From: JAHILA01 sp035528175
Lineage (GTDB): Bacteria > Patescibacteriota > Minisyncoccia > RBG-13-40-8-A
Length of the DNA stretch: 64,000 bases
NCBI GenBank assembly: GCA_035528175.1
Contig: DATKZC010000025.1
Location: 1 to 64,000 of the forward strand
Direction of reading: 5' to 3'
Below the pieces are notes generated by a model that had not been told where the DNA came from, did no database searches, and was given only the letters and a program-made list of their open reading frames with translations. The position numbers and the translations under genes were made by a program. Numbering within the stretch: the stretch's first letter is position 1; every line of letters begins with the position of its first letter. This document shows positions 16,720-24,541 of the stretch, one piece after another.

Positions 16720-17927
16720 TTTATTCCGGTATATTTTCTTAAAACCTTCGGAACTTTAATGCTTCCATCTTTTTGCTGATAATTTTCAATAATCGCAATT
16801 AATGTTCTACCAATTGCAAAAGCCGTGCCATTCAAGGTGTGAACAAATTCCAATCCGTTTTTTGTTTTATATTTAATGTTTAATCTTCGCGCTTGAAAAT
16901 CAGTACAACTAGAGGTGGAGTGCGTCTCGCGATACTCGTTCTGCCCCGGAAACCAAGCTTCAATATCATATTTAGCTGCAGCTGGATGGCCTAAATCTCC
17001 TGTGCACATTTGCACAACGCGATAGGGTATTTTCAAAAGGTTCATCAGTTTTTCCTCCAAAGACAACAGAAATTTGTGTTCTTTTATTGAATCCTCCGGC
17101 TTACAAAAACTAAACATTTCAACCTTATCAAATTGATGAACTCTTAAAATTCCTTTTGTATCCTTGCCATAAGAACCCGCCTCCCTTCTAAAGCAGGTTG
17201 AAAATCCAACATATCTTTTTGGCAATTCATTTTCATTAAAAATTTCGTCCGCGTGCATTGCGCCCAATGATTGTTCTGATGTGCCTATAAGATAAAGATT
17301 ATCGCTATTGATATAATATGCTTCCTCGCTGTTCGTTTGCTCTATATAACCCATGCCCTTGGCCATTTCCGGCTTTATCATTACTGGTGGAATAACCGGA
17401 ATAAATCCCTCTTTTCCTAAAACATCAAAAGCTAATCGCACTAATCCAAATTCCAGAATCGCTAAATCGCCTTTCAAATATCCGAAACGCGAGCCAGAAG
17501 TTTTAGCTGCGCGTTTCACGTCTATAATATCCAGTTTTTCAGCTATTTCCATATAATCCCTTAGTCCTTTTTCTGTTTTGCCGACTGCTTTAATAACTTT
17601 ATTTCCTGTTTCATTGCTGCCAATTGGCACATCGTCCAAGGGCAGGTTGGGTATTTGATTAAACGAAACCTGAAACTTTAAATTGAGTTCATCTCGTTTT
17701 TGCTCCCCCTTTTTTATATCGTCTTTTAGTTTTCTTAATTCTGCCTCTTTTTCTGGAGCATATTCCGTTCTTGCTCGTTGAGCTCTTAATTCTTCTGTTT
17801 TTTTAATTACCTCTCTTTTATTTTTATCTAATTCCAAAACTTTATCAATATCAATTTTAGCGCCTTTGTTTTCGCAGGCCTTTTTCACTTTTTCTCGATT
17901 TTCGCGTAATAATTTAATATCAATCAT
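16701..17927 (-). CDS. serS: Seryl-tRNA synthetase
   Basis: A 408-residue class II synthetase that charges tRNA-Ser. Residues 1-110 form the N-terminal coiled coil that grips the long variable arm (MIDIKLLRENREKVKKACENKG then charged heptads). Motif 2 is in FSTCFRREAGSYGKDTKG and motif 3 in LNGTAFAIGRTLIAIIENYQ. The serine-binding TSEQ is present in LIGTSEQSLGAMH. It starts within the last eight bases of lysS, so the two synthetases are translationally coupled. Confidence 0.97.
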   Translation of the reverse strand: MIDIKLLRENREKVKKACENKGAKIDIDKVLELDKNKREVIKKTEELRAQRARTEYAPEKEAELRKLKDDIKKGEQKRDELNLKFQVSFNQIPNLPLDDVPIGSNETGNKVIKAVGKTEKGLRDYMEIAEKLDIIDVKRAAKTSGSRFGYLKGDLAILEFGLVRLAFDVLGKEGFIPVIPPVMIKPEMAKGMGYIEQTNSEEAYYINSDNLYLIGTSEQSLGAMHADEIFNENELPKRYVGFSTCFRREAGSYGKDTKGILRVHQFDKVEMFSFCKPEDSIKEHKFLLSLEEKLMNLLKIPYRVVQMCTGDLGHPAAAKYDIEAWFPGQNEYRETHSTSSCTDFQARRLNIKYKTKNGLEFVHTLNGTAFAIGRTLIAIIENYQQKDGSIKVPKVLRKYTGIKCIVTK

Positions 17928-19260
17928 TGTTTTTTGGTTTCATTGTCGGAAATAAAATTATTTCCCGTACTGTTCTTGAATTAGTCAATAAAACCGTTAA
18001 TCTATCAATGCCAACGCCAATGCCCGCAGCTGGCGGCATACCGTATTCCAACGCTTCAATAAAGTCCTTATCATACTGGTGTGCTTCCAGATTTCCTCCC
18101 CTCCTCTCTATTTCCTGCGCTTTAAATCTCTCCACTTGGTCAAATGGGTCATTTAATTCGGAAAATCCATTGGCAATTTCCAATCCATTAACAATTAATT
18201 GAAATCTCTCTACTTTTTGATTCTTGCCCTGAGCTTGTCGAAGAGGTTTCGCCAGAGGCGAAATTTCAATCGGGTGATTGATTATAAAAGTAGGTTCTTT
18301 AATTTTTGCAAAAACTTCTTTTTCATCTTTATTACCGACAATTTTGCTGTATTCCGCTTTTTTAAACTTTTTTCCGAAAACCTTCTTATCCAGTGAACCT
18401 AATAATTTTTCCGTAAAATCCATCATTTTATTATAATCCCAATAAGCTGCGTAAAACTCCAGCATAGTGAATTCTGGATTATGTTCCCTGTCCATGCCTT
18501 CGTTTCTAAAATTTCTGTTTAATTCATAAACTTTTTCAAATCCACCAACTAATAACCTTTTTAAATACAATTCCGGCGCAATTCTTAAATATAAATCCAT
18601 ATCCAAGGCATTCAAATGCGTCTCAAACGGCCTAGCATTTGCTCCACCAGCCATTGTTTGTAGCATTGGAGTTTCAACTTCCAAAAATCCATTTTCATCC
18701 AATAATTTTCTGATTTTTTTGATAATTTCCGACCGCTTTATAAATTTATCTTTAACTTCTTTATTTATCATTAAATCCAGATATCTTTTTCTGAACCTTT
18801 CTTCAACATCTTCTAACCCATACCATTCACTCGGCAATGGCAATAAAGATTTGGTTAAAATTTTCCAATCCGAAACCAATAAAGTTTTCTCGCCTTTTTT
18901 CGTTAAAAATAATTTACCAGTTGCTTGGATAAAATCGCCGATATCCACATTTTCCAAAAACAGCTTATACTTCTTTTCGCCAATTTTGTCTTTTTTAAAA
19001 TAAACTTGAATCTGCACACTTGTGGTGAGCGAAGTCGAACCATCTTCGATATGCGCAAAAGTCGAACCCCCGTGCTCCCTAATTGAACGCACCCTGCCAA
19101 CTAAAGTAATTCTCTTATTTGCCAGTTTTTTGAAATCATTAATTGCCTCCTTATTTGTATGCGTACGCAAAACCTCAGCCGGATACGCATTAATCCCAGC
19201 TTTTTTCAAATTTTCAAGTTTTTCTATTCTAATTTTCCTTATTTCTTCTAAATTATCCAT
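17920..19260 (-). CDS. lysS: Lysyl-tRNA synthetase, class II
   Basis: A 446-residue class II synthetase that charges tRNA-Lys; slightly shorter than E. coli LysS. An N-terminal OB-fold anticodon-binding domain (about 40-140) precedes the catalytic core with motif 2 FRNEGMDREHNPEFTMLEFY and motif 3 GIGVGIDRLTVLLT. Two dispersed repeats lie inside the gene: one encodes LRQAQGK in the loop between HPIEISPLAK and VERFQL, the other DGSTSLTTS in the OB-fold. Both keep the frame and avoid the active site. It heads the lysS-serS-16719 operon from an extended -10 promoter. Confidence 0.97.
   Translation of the reverse strand: MDNLEEIRKIRIEKLENLKKAGINAYPAEVLRTHTNKEAINDFKKLANKRITLVGRVRSIREHGGSTFAHIEDGSTSLTTSVQIQVYFKKDKIGEKKYKLFLENVDIGDFIQATGKLFLTKKGEKTLLVSDWKILTKSLLPLPSEWYGLEDVEERFRKRYLDLMINKEVKDKFIKRSEIIKKIRKLLDENGFLEVETPMLQTMAGGANARPFETHLNALDMDLYLRIAPELYLKRLLVGGFEKVYELNRNFRNEGMDREHNPEFTMLEFYAAYWDYNKMMDFTEKLLGSLDKKVFGKKFKKAEYSKIVGNKDEKEVFAKIKEPTFIINHPIEISPLAKPLRQAQGKNQKVERFQLIVNGLEIANGFSELNDPFDQVERFKAQEIERRGGNLEAHQYDKDFIEALEYGMPPAAGIGVGIDRLTVLLTNSRTVREIILFPTMKPKNND
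18227..18263. repeat. Dispersed repeat pair (LRQAQGK-type plus hairpin) inside lysS
   Basis: Bases 18227-18246 carry the CCTGAGCTTGTCGAAG-type unit, which encodes PLRQAQGK on the minus strand. Directly after it a perfect 7-bp hairpin TTTCGCC-AGA-GGCGAAA occupies 18247-18263. Together they add about 12 residues to a surface loop of LysS. Confidence 0.65.
19023..19042. repeat. Dispersed repeat (GAGCGAAGTCGA core) inside lysS
   Basis: TGGTGAGCGAAGTCGAACCA shares the 12-base core GAGCGAAGTCGA with the copy at 32610-32629 and, with one change, with the copy in secA at 30514-30533. It encodes GSTSLTT in the OB-fold domain of LysS. Confidence 0.6.
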
Positions 19261-19268
19261 ATGATTTT

Positions 19269-19277
19269 ATTATAGCA
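19269..19277 (-). promoter_or_regulatory. Extended -10 promoter of the lysS operon
   Basis: TGCTATAAT on the minus strand is eight bases before the lysS ATG. It follows directly on the terminator of the upstream gene. Confidence 0.6.
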
Positions 19278-19285
19278 TAATTTTA

Positions 19286-19328
19286 AAATAAAAAAACCCG
19301 CTGTTCGCTTTTGCTACTTAGCGGGTTT
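19286..19328 (-). terminator. Rho-independent terminator of the 98-residue membrane protein gene
   Basis: A 9-bp stem AAACCCGCT/AGCGGGTTT (19294-19302 with 19320-19328) closes a 17-base loop. On the minus strand a T run follows. It begins four bases after the stop codon at 19333. Confidence 0.85.
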
Positions 19329-19332
19329 GAGT

Positions 19333-19629
19333 TCACTTTCCGGAAAGCCAGGTAAAAACCCCGGTCAGGGTTTGTTTGGAAAATATAAGGCACAGAATCT
19401 CAAATCCTCGATCCAAATTTCGATATATAACAATAAAAAAGCCAACGAGCAGCGCCATGCCTAAAACAAAGACTGTCGGAGCAATGATCACGGTCATGAT
19501 AAACTCAAAAATCATGGTGAGCATAGCTTCGTTGGATGCCACATGCCAGACTCCCAAGAACATGGCGAAGAGAATCGCCACGACTAAGGGAATCCTCCAA
19601 AGCATCCTGTTTCTCTGAATCAATTCCAT
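19333..19629 (-). CDS. Small membrane protein of unknown function
   Basis: A 98-residue protein with two or three hydrophobic helices (about 13-31, 38-70) and short charged ends. I recognise no family. It is a stand-alone unit with a consensus TTGACA promoter, a hairpin in its leader, a strong AAAGGAGG ribosome binding site five bases before the ATG, and its own terminator. No other gene in the window has such a ribosome binding site, and its codons look more GC-rich than those around it. This could mark recent transfer or unusually high expression. Confidence 0.75.
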   Translation of the reverse strand: MELIQRNRMLWRIPLVVAILFAMFLGVWHVASNEAMLTMIFEFIMTVIIAPTVFVLGMALLVGFFIVIYRNLDRGFEILCLIFSKQTLTGVFTWLSGK

Positions 19630-19634
19630 TGTTT

Positions 19635-19682
19635 CCTCCTTTGTTTTTTTATTGTAATTTAAAACTGATAATAATCAGTTTT
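19635..19682 (-). promoter_or_regulatory. Strong Shine-Dalgarno and leader hairpin of the 98-residue gene
   Basis: AAAGGAGG (19635-19642) stands five bases from the ATG. Upstream, an inverted repeat with 9-base arms AAAACTGAT/ATCAGTTTT (19661-19669 and 19674-19682) could be a leader hairpin or an operator. Confidence 0.75.
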
Positions 19683-19694
19683 ATGACTATTATC

Positions 19695-19723
19695 AGCTTA
19701 GCACATACAATTATTTTTGTCAA
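19695..19723 (-). promoter_or_regulatory. TTGACA promoter of the 98-residue gene
   Basis: On the minus strand the -35 is TTGACA (19718-19723), the spacer is 17 bases, and the -10 is TAAGCT with an upstream TGC. Predicted leader length is about 60 bases, far longer than at other promoters here. Confidence 0.65.
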
Positions 19724-19726
19724 TGG

Positions 19727-20119
19727 TTATTCTTTTTCCTCCTCTACTACTTTGTCCTCTCGATTAGAAGCAAAAATATATGCTTCATGAACCAAGGAAC
19801 CATTAATCTGTGTATCCTCTGATATTTTGGTTTCGGATTTAAAGTCTAATAACGCTTGTATTATATGATCTTCTTTTCGAAAAATCCCAATTCGTGCTAT
19901 GGATTTTCTTTCTTCTGAATCAAGATGACCATCTAATAATCCTTTCGTAAATTTAAATATTTCTCCTCTATTTGCTTCTGTAGCCCAAGAAGCACATAAT
20001 ATAACCGTCCATTTGTCTGTTAATTCATCTATTTTCATAATCGCAAATAAAACAACATCACCTTTTGAGGCTTTAATCTCGGATAATATCTTCTGAAATT
20101 TTTCTGTTATATTTCCCAT
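19727..20119 (-). CDS. Unknown protein paired with a HEPN-like protein
   Basis: A 130-residue soluble protein that I do not recognise. It begins MGNITEKFQKILSEIKASKGDVVLFAIMKIDELTDKWTVILCASWA, an alternating helix-strand pattern, and ends in a charged tail. Residues 95-120 (TKISEDTQINGSLVHEAYIFASNR) look like paired strands. Its start overlaps the end of the HEPN-like gene by 13 bases, so the two are translated together. The pairing resembles two-gene toxin-antitoxin units, but no nucleotidyltransferase (MNT) motif such as GSxxxG is visible, so its role is open. Confidence 0.72.
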   Translation of the reverse strand: MGNITEKFQKILSEIKASKGDVVLFAIMKIDELTDKWTVILCASWATEANRGEIFKFTKGLLDGHLDSEERKSIARIGIFRKEDHIIQALLDFKSETKISEDTQINGSLVHEAYIFASNREDKVVEEEKE

Positions 20120-20547
20120 TGTTTTTTTATACGATTAATTAAATTTTTAAGATTATTATGCACCCTAGCTGTTTTAATCTCATCCCAACCAGGATCTAAA
20201 GTATATCTTAATGTAGGCCAATTTCCATGAAACTCCTGTGTGAATCCTGACCAATCTTCATATAACTCTCCATCGTAGCCCAAAACATCTACCATACCGG
20301 ATAATATTAATAAGGTTTCAAATTCGTGAGCTCTAAAAAAGGTAGGTATTTTTTCAGACGAAAAATTTTTTTGAGGACAATCTGGATAATCAGATAAGTG
20401 AAGAGTTTTACAAATAACTGCCTTTAGAGCACATTCTAATGCATAGCCCATCATATATGCAGCCATGCCCCAATCCTTTGCAGATATAAGTGTATTAATT
20501 GTCGTTAATCGAGCATCTGTAATATTGCGAAGATCTTGTGATGTCAT
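20107..20547 (-). CDS. HEPN-like domain protein
   Basis: A 146-residue mainly helical protein. The segment KDWGMAAYMMGYALECALKAVICK (residues 24-47) matches the second helix pair of HEPN domains, where GYAxExxLKA is typical. The C-terminal RVHNNLKNLINRIKKQWEI is the last helix. The canonical HEPN ribonuclease motif R-x4-6-H is not seen; only RAH and RVH (one residue between) occur, so catalytic activity is doubtful. It is the first gene of a two-gene unit and has a -10 box only five bases before its ATG. Confidence 0.65.
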   Translation of the reverse strand: MTSQDLRNITDARLTTINTLISAKDWGMAAYMMGYALECALKAVICKTLHLSDYPDCPQKNFSSEKIPTFFRAHEFETLLILSGMVDVLGYDGELYEDWSGFTQEFHGNWPTLRYTLDPGWDEIKTARVHNNLKNLINRIKKQWEI

Positions 20548-20552
20548 TTACT

Positions 20553-20558
20553 ATTATA
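20553..20558 (-). promoter_or_regulatory. -10 box of the HEPN-like pair, leaderless type
   Basis: TATAAT on the minus strand is five bases before the ATG at 20547. The -35 is weak. Confidence 0.5.
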
Positions 20559-20590
20559 CTATGAATAAATAATAAAGAAAATTGAACCTT

Positions 20591-22132
20591 CTACTTTTTT
20601 TTGTCTTCCCCTACTGCTTTTTTGATTGCTTCACGAATGCCAACAAGGTCAATTTCCGGCTTTTGTTTTTTAATCGGCTGAGATTGAGTATTTGGTTTTT
20701 TCTCTCTTTCTTTTTGTAAACAGGACGAACAATAAACCGGCCTTACTCCATCTGGTTTAAAAGCAACTTTGGTTTTTTTGCCGCAATCAGAACAAACTGC
20801 CTCAAATTTTTTCGCTTCTTCTTCTGTTTCTGCCACTTCACTCCATCTAGCAATTTTTTCTTCCACTGCTTTTCGCGATATGGTATATCTTTCGCGGGAG
20901 AGTTTAATAATTTTATCCTCAAAAGATTTTTTAGGAACCGTAGATGGAGCCATGGTCTGAGCGCTGAAAGCCCGAGAAGCAACACCATCAATCATTAGTT
21001 TTAAATAAATAGTATACTTTGTTAAATTGACTAAATCATCGGCAATAAATACTGGCAGAAATTCCCTTTCCAAAAACTCGGCATCATCTGCGCCAACACG
21101 GAAAGTAATCAGAGTTCCGACATTGCCGAAAATCGCATCTCTTACTTTAGTATTTTTGCCTTTATCGCCCATAGAATCTAATTGAGCAACATATTGATGG
21201 GCTAAAGTCAGACAGAGATGATATTTTCTGGCCTCAGAAAGAATGCTCGCAAATGCGTCTGTGGCAAAAGTTTGGAATTCATCAACATAAAGATAAAAAT
21301 CTTTTCTTTCGTGTTCAAGCACATCCACCCTACTCATAGCCGCAAGTTGTAATTTGGTTATTACCAAAGCTCCCAACAACTGACTGGCGTCCTCACCAAC
21401 TCTACCTTTTGAAAGATTGACAATTAAAATCTTCCCTTGGTCCATTATCTCCCGCATATCAATTGACGACTTAACTTGTCCGATAATATTCCTGATTAAG
21501 GGAGTAGAAATAAATTGCCCGACCTTATTTTGAATCGGCGCTACTGCTTCTTCCCTGAATCGGTCAGGATATTTGGCAAATTCATTTGTCCAAAACGCTT
21601 TTACGCTGGGATCAGTAACCTTTTCCAGAACTTTTTGGCGATAATCCTTGTCAGCTAAAAGACGATTAACACCCAAAAGAGTTGAGCCGGGATATTCCAG
21701 TAATGATAAAATCGCATTTCTTAAAATATATTCCATCCTTGCGCTCCAAACATCAGGCCAGATTTTCTTAAATACGCCCATTAAACCAGAAACAACCAAA
21801 TGACGGTATTCTGGCTCAACATTCTCCATAATATTAAAAGTAATAGGATATTCCAAATCAGCAGGATTGAAATAAATTATATCATTCACCCTGTTAGACG
21901 GAACAAAATCAAGCATTGTTTCCGCAAAATCTCCATGCGGATCAACAATTGCTACGCCATGCCCATTTTGGATATCTTGAATTGCCATATTTTTCAGAAG
22001 TTCTGATTTCCCTGTACCGGTTTTACCAACGACATAGACATGCTGGCGCCTGTCTTTTGTTTTTATGCCAAATTTTGTCCGTTTGTTGCGGAAATTTGTT
22101 TCGCCTAAAATTGTTATTTCGTTTTCAATCAT
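20591..22132 (-). CDS. VirB4/TraG-type ATPase, split form, with C-terminal zinc ribbon
   Basis: A 513-residue FtsK/HerA-type ATPase. Walker A VVGKTGTGKSE is near residue 37 and Walker B FYLYVDEFQTFATDAF near 281. The protein starts directly at the ATPase domain and lacks a membrane anchor, which is supplied by the gene just upstream. A zinc ribbon CSDCGKKTK...VYCSSC lies at about 435-465, followed by a lysine- and glutamine-rich tail. It is similar along its length to the C-terminal part of the fused protein at 11506-13959, which has no zinc ribbon. With its partner it probably forms a membrane motor for DNA or protein transfer. Confidence 0.88.
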   Translation of the reverse strand: MIENEITILGETNFRNKRTKFGIKTKDRRQHVYVVGKTGTGKSELLKNMAIQDIQNGHGVAIVDPHGDFAETMLDFVPSNRVNDIIYFNPADLEYPITFNIMENVEPEYRHLVVSGLMGVFKKIWPDVWSARMEYILRNAILSLLEYPGSTLLGVNRLLADKDYRQKVLEKVTDPSVKAFWTNEFAKYPDRFREEAVAPIQNKVGQFISTPLIRNIIGQVKSSIDMREIMDQGKILIVNLSKGRVGEDASQLLGALVITKLQLAAMSRVDVLEHERKDFYLYVDEFQTFATDAFASILSEARKYHLCLTLAHQYVAQLDSMGDKGKNTKVRDAIFGNVGTLITFRVGADDAEFLEREFLPVFIADDLVNLTKYTIYLKLMIDGVASRAFSAQTMAPSTVPKKSFEDKIIKLSRERYTISRKAVEEKIARWSEVAETEEEAKKFEAVCSDCGKKTKVAFKPDGVRPVYCSSCLQKEREKKPNTQSQPIKKQKPEIDLVGIREAIKKAVGEDKKK

Positions 22133-22133
22133 A

Positions 22134-23423
22134 TTATTGGACTATAGGAAGCTCGCTGGGCGGTCCGCCTTTCTTGGCTTCAATCTTAGATAATCTTTCA
22201 GCTTCAACAAACTTCCCAGGAAGATGGAAAATTGTTGCCAGTTCCTCAATATTAAAAACAAATCCCCTAGTTTTGAGCTTATGAAACGGAAAAAATCTTT
22301 TCTTGAAAATACCCACAAAAAATCTTCTCTGTCCCGGCTCTCTTTTTCTTTTAAAGATTTTCCCCCTTCCAGGAGTGGATTTTTTATTGATTTTAAAACC
22401 ATTTAGATTTTGGGTATTAAATTGTCTGAAAAATCCAGCTACTACTGTTGGCTTGTCCTTGGAAAAAAGATCTTTAGGCGCCCAATACATAAATCTTATC
22501 ATTGTTTTAAATCCTATTTTTCCAATATTCCTTTCAATTGCCAAAACAACTTCTTTCTGACCTGGGGTTAAAAACGGCATAACTTTTTCGACTTTCTTTT
22601 CCCCGCCAACAGCACCCTCCTCGCCCCCCAAGCCAAAAAATCTTGCAATACCCTGACCCAACGCTTCAAGCCAGCTTCTAGCTTCTTCCACTATCATTAA
22701 TCCTTTCTTGCTTTCTTTTACTTCTTTGCCAATTATATTTCCAACCAAATTTTCCCCATCTTTTATCCATTGTTTATCGGTAACTGGACTGATTGGGCTG
22801 ATTAAGATATGAATGGCAATGCTTTCTTTCGGATTCAAGCTGCTTAAAAATTCAAAAAGTCCGGCAATGGGGTCAGTTCTTTCTTCTGCTTCTTTTTCCT
22901 CAAAAAACACCGGATAAGTCCTAATAGGATAAGCATCCTGCTTGGTTAAAATCAATTCTGTGCCCCAGGCATCAAAATCCGCGGTCGGAGTGCCGGGCGG
23001 AATACTGTTTATATAATCCTCCGCATCTATTATTTCTGCTTGTGGGTATTGGGCGTAAAGATGTGATTCAACAAGATTTCTGTATTTTGCTTCGGTTCTG
23101 ATATAAAAATGGATCTCCCCGCCATGCCCAAGCATTTCAATGCTAAACCATGGAGGAAGGTCGCCTTTTATATATTTCTCTTTAAATTTTCTCCCCTTTT
23201 CAGCAGCGTGCAAGCCAGCAAAAAACTGCTCCATGGCTTTCGGCGTTTTAATTAGATCTCTAGGAAATTTTACTTCCAAAATAATCCATTCCAAACCTCG
23301 TATATATTTAACAATAAGATAATTCACCCAGAGATGCTTTAAGAATAAAAAAAGAGCTATTGGTGCGATAATCCACCAATAACTCACAAATATATCCCTA
23401 TAAATATTAAGGATTTCAGTCAT
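22134..23423 (-). CDS. Membrane-anchored partner of the split VirB4/TraG-type ATPase
   Basis: A 429-residue protein with one N-terminal hydrophobic segment (residues 14-30) and a soluble domain. The region WIILEVKFPRDLIKTPKAMEQFFAGLH followed by IHFYIRTEAKYRNLVESHLYAQYPQAEI corresponds to the N-terminal domain of the fused ATPase at 11506-13959 (SFYLAAPKKYETFLEKQIYGFYPKA). It ends with FNIEELATIFHLPGKF, matching VFNSEEVASIFHFPLT of the fused protein just before its ATPase. It is one base upstream of the ATPase gene, so a single ancestral gene has either split or fused. Confidence 0.85.
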   Translation of the reverse strand: MTEILNIYRDIFVSYWWIIAPIALFLFLKHLWVNYLIVKYIRGLEWIILEVKFPRDLIKTPKAMEQFFAGLHAAEKGRKFKEKYIKGDLPPWFSIEMLGHGGEIHFYIRTEAKYRNLVESHLYAQYPQAEIIDAEDYINSIPPGTPTADFDAWGTELILTKQDAYPIRTYPVFFEEKEAEERTDPIAGLFEFLSSLNPKESIAIHILISPISPVTDKQWIKDGENLVGNIIGKEVKESKKGLMIVEEARSWLEALGQGIARFFGLGGEEGAVGGEKKVEKVMPFLTPGQKEVVLAIERNIGKIGFKTMIRFMYWAPKDLFSKDKPTVVAGFFRQFNTQNLNGFKINKKSTPGRGKIFKRKREPGQRRFFVGIFKKRFFPFHKLKTRGFVFNIEELATIFHLPGKFVEAERLSKIEAKKGGPPSELPIVQ

Positions 23424-23455
23424 GAAATAGTTAAATTGCTTGTTTTAAGGCTGTT

Positions 23456-24496
23456 TTAAGCTAAAATATATTTTCCATTTTCCAATCTCTTTACTTTTGG
23501 AGATCGGTGAAGGTTCAAAATGATTGTATTTGGCCTCACCTGCCGTTTTGCCAGAACAGAATCAATAATTTCTTTCCTGGTTAACGGTTTTTTGTTTTCA
23601 ACTAAAGTCTTTTGAATCACTTCCTCCACTGTTCCCGATTCATAACCCCAATCAGTAAGAGCATAGGTTCCTCTTCCTACTAAAATAAATCTTGGGTCTT
23701 TTATTAATTCATTATGAACAGTCTGAGTATAAGCCGGCTTATCTACGAATATCTTATTTATCAACTCAGTAATAGCAGTAAAATGGCGAGGTTCGCCTTC
23801 TTTTTTAAGGATTAAATAGGCGCGGTCTTTTACTCCCTGCGGAGAAATCTCCGGCCAATAATTTAAACCAATTTCTCCGAAAATATTTTTGTTAATTTCT
23901 CTAGAGATTTCCAAAACAACAGAAAACATTTTTGGGGGAATATTGGAATGCTTCCTGGAAAGTAAATCAAAAACTTCTGATTCATGAAAAACTTTATCGT
24001 GCTTCTTAAAATGGTCAATTAAAAAATCAATAATTTCCTTGGCTTTCTGACGGGCAGATTTGTGAGCAACCCAGTAAGGATGGAATTTTTCATCTCTGGC
24101 TATTCTTTCGAACGGCTCGCCCAATGTCAATGCTAAATAAATATAACCCCTTGAAGTATGGGGTTCGGTTGTTCCAGTTGCAGCATGATACAAATAATTC
24201 TCCCCCATAATATGGCCGTGCGCGAAAAATAAATCATTCAAATAATCGAAAGCTGCCTCAAAAAATGGCAGAACTTTTTCTGATTTAAGAATTTTTATCC
24301 CATTTTCTTCTAATTGCCTAACTCTTTCCCTGGTTATACCATGGTTTTGGCCAATAGCTTCCAGGGTTTCGCTTTTACCGTTCTTTAACCCAAATCGACG
24401 CTCAATAACCTCTCTGACCCTCGGGTTGCTCAAATATAAAAGCGCCTTTTCTATTTTTTTAGAAATATCTTTAGAAATTGTTGATTTCTTGTTCAT
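23456..24496 (-). CDS. Sigma-70 region 4-like / HARE-HTH regulator
   Basis: A 346-residue DNA-binding protein. Residues 14-72 match sigma-70 region 4: PRVREVIERRFGLK then ETLEAIGQNHGITRERVRQLEENGIKIL, the helix-turn-helix that reads the -35 box. Sigma region 2, needed for -10 melting, is absent. The C-terminal 130 residues contain winged-helix modules (HFTAITELINKIF... and KPLTRKEIIDSVLAKRQVRPNTIILNL) of the HARE-HTH type seen in RNA polymerase delta subunits. It therefore looks like an RNA-polymerase-associated transcription factor. It heads the operon with the split ATPase pair, 32 bases upstream. Confidence 0.78.
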   Translation of the reverse strand: MNKKSTISKDISKKIEKALLYLSNPRVREVIERRFGLKNGKSETLEAIGQNHGITRERVRQLEENGIKILKSEKVLPFFEAAFDYLNDLFFAHGHIMGENYLYHAATGTTEPHTSRGYIYLALTLGEPFERIARDEKFHPYWVAHKSARQKAKEIIDFLIDHFKKHDKVFHESEVFDLLSRKHSNIPPKMFSVVLEISREINKNIFGEIGLNYWPEISPQGVKDRAYLILKKEGEPRHFTAITELINKIFVDKPAYTQTVHNELIKDPRFILVGRGTYALTDWGYESGTVEEVIQKTLVENKKPLTRKEIIDSVLAKRQVRPNTIILNLHRSPKVKRLENGKYILA

Positions 24497-24505
24497 ATGT
24501 TTATT

Positions 24506-24511
24506 CTTATA
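24506..24511 (-). promoter_or_regulatory. Probable -10 box of the 24496 operon
   Basis: TATAAG on the minus strand lies nine bases before the ATG at 24496. No convincing -35 is seen. Confidence 0.35.
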
Positions 24512-24541
24512 AGATTAATATACTACATTAAAAATTGTCTG

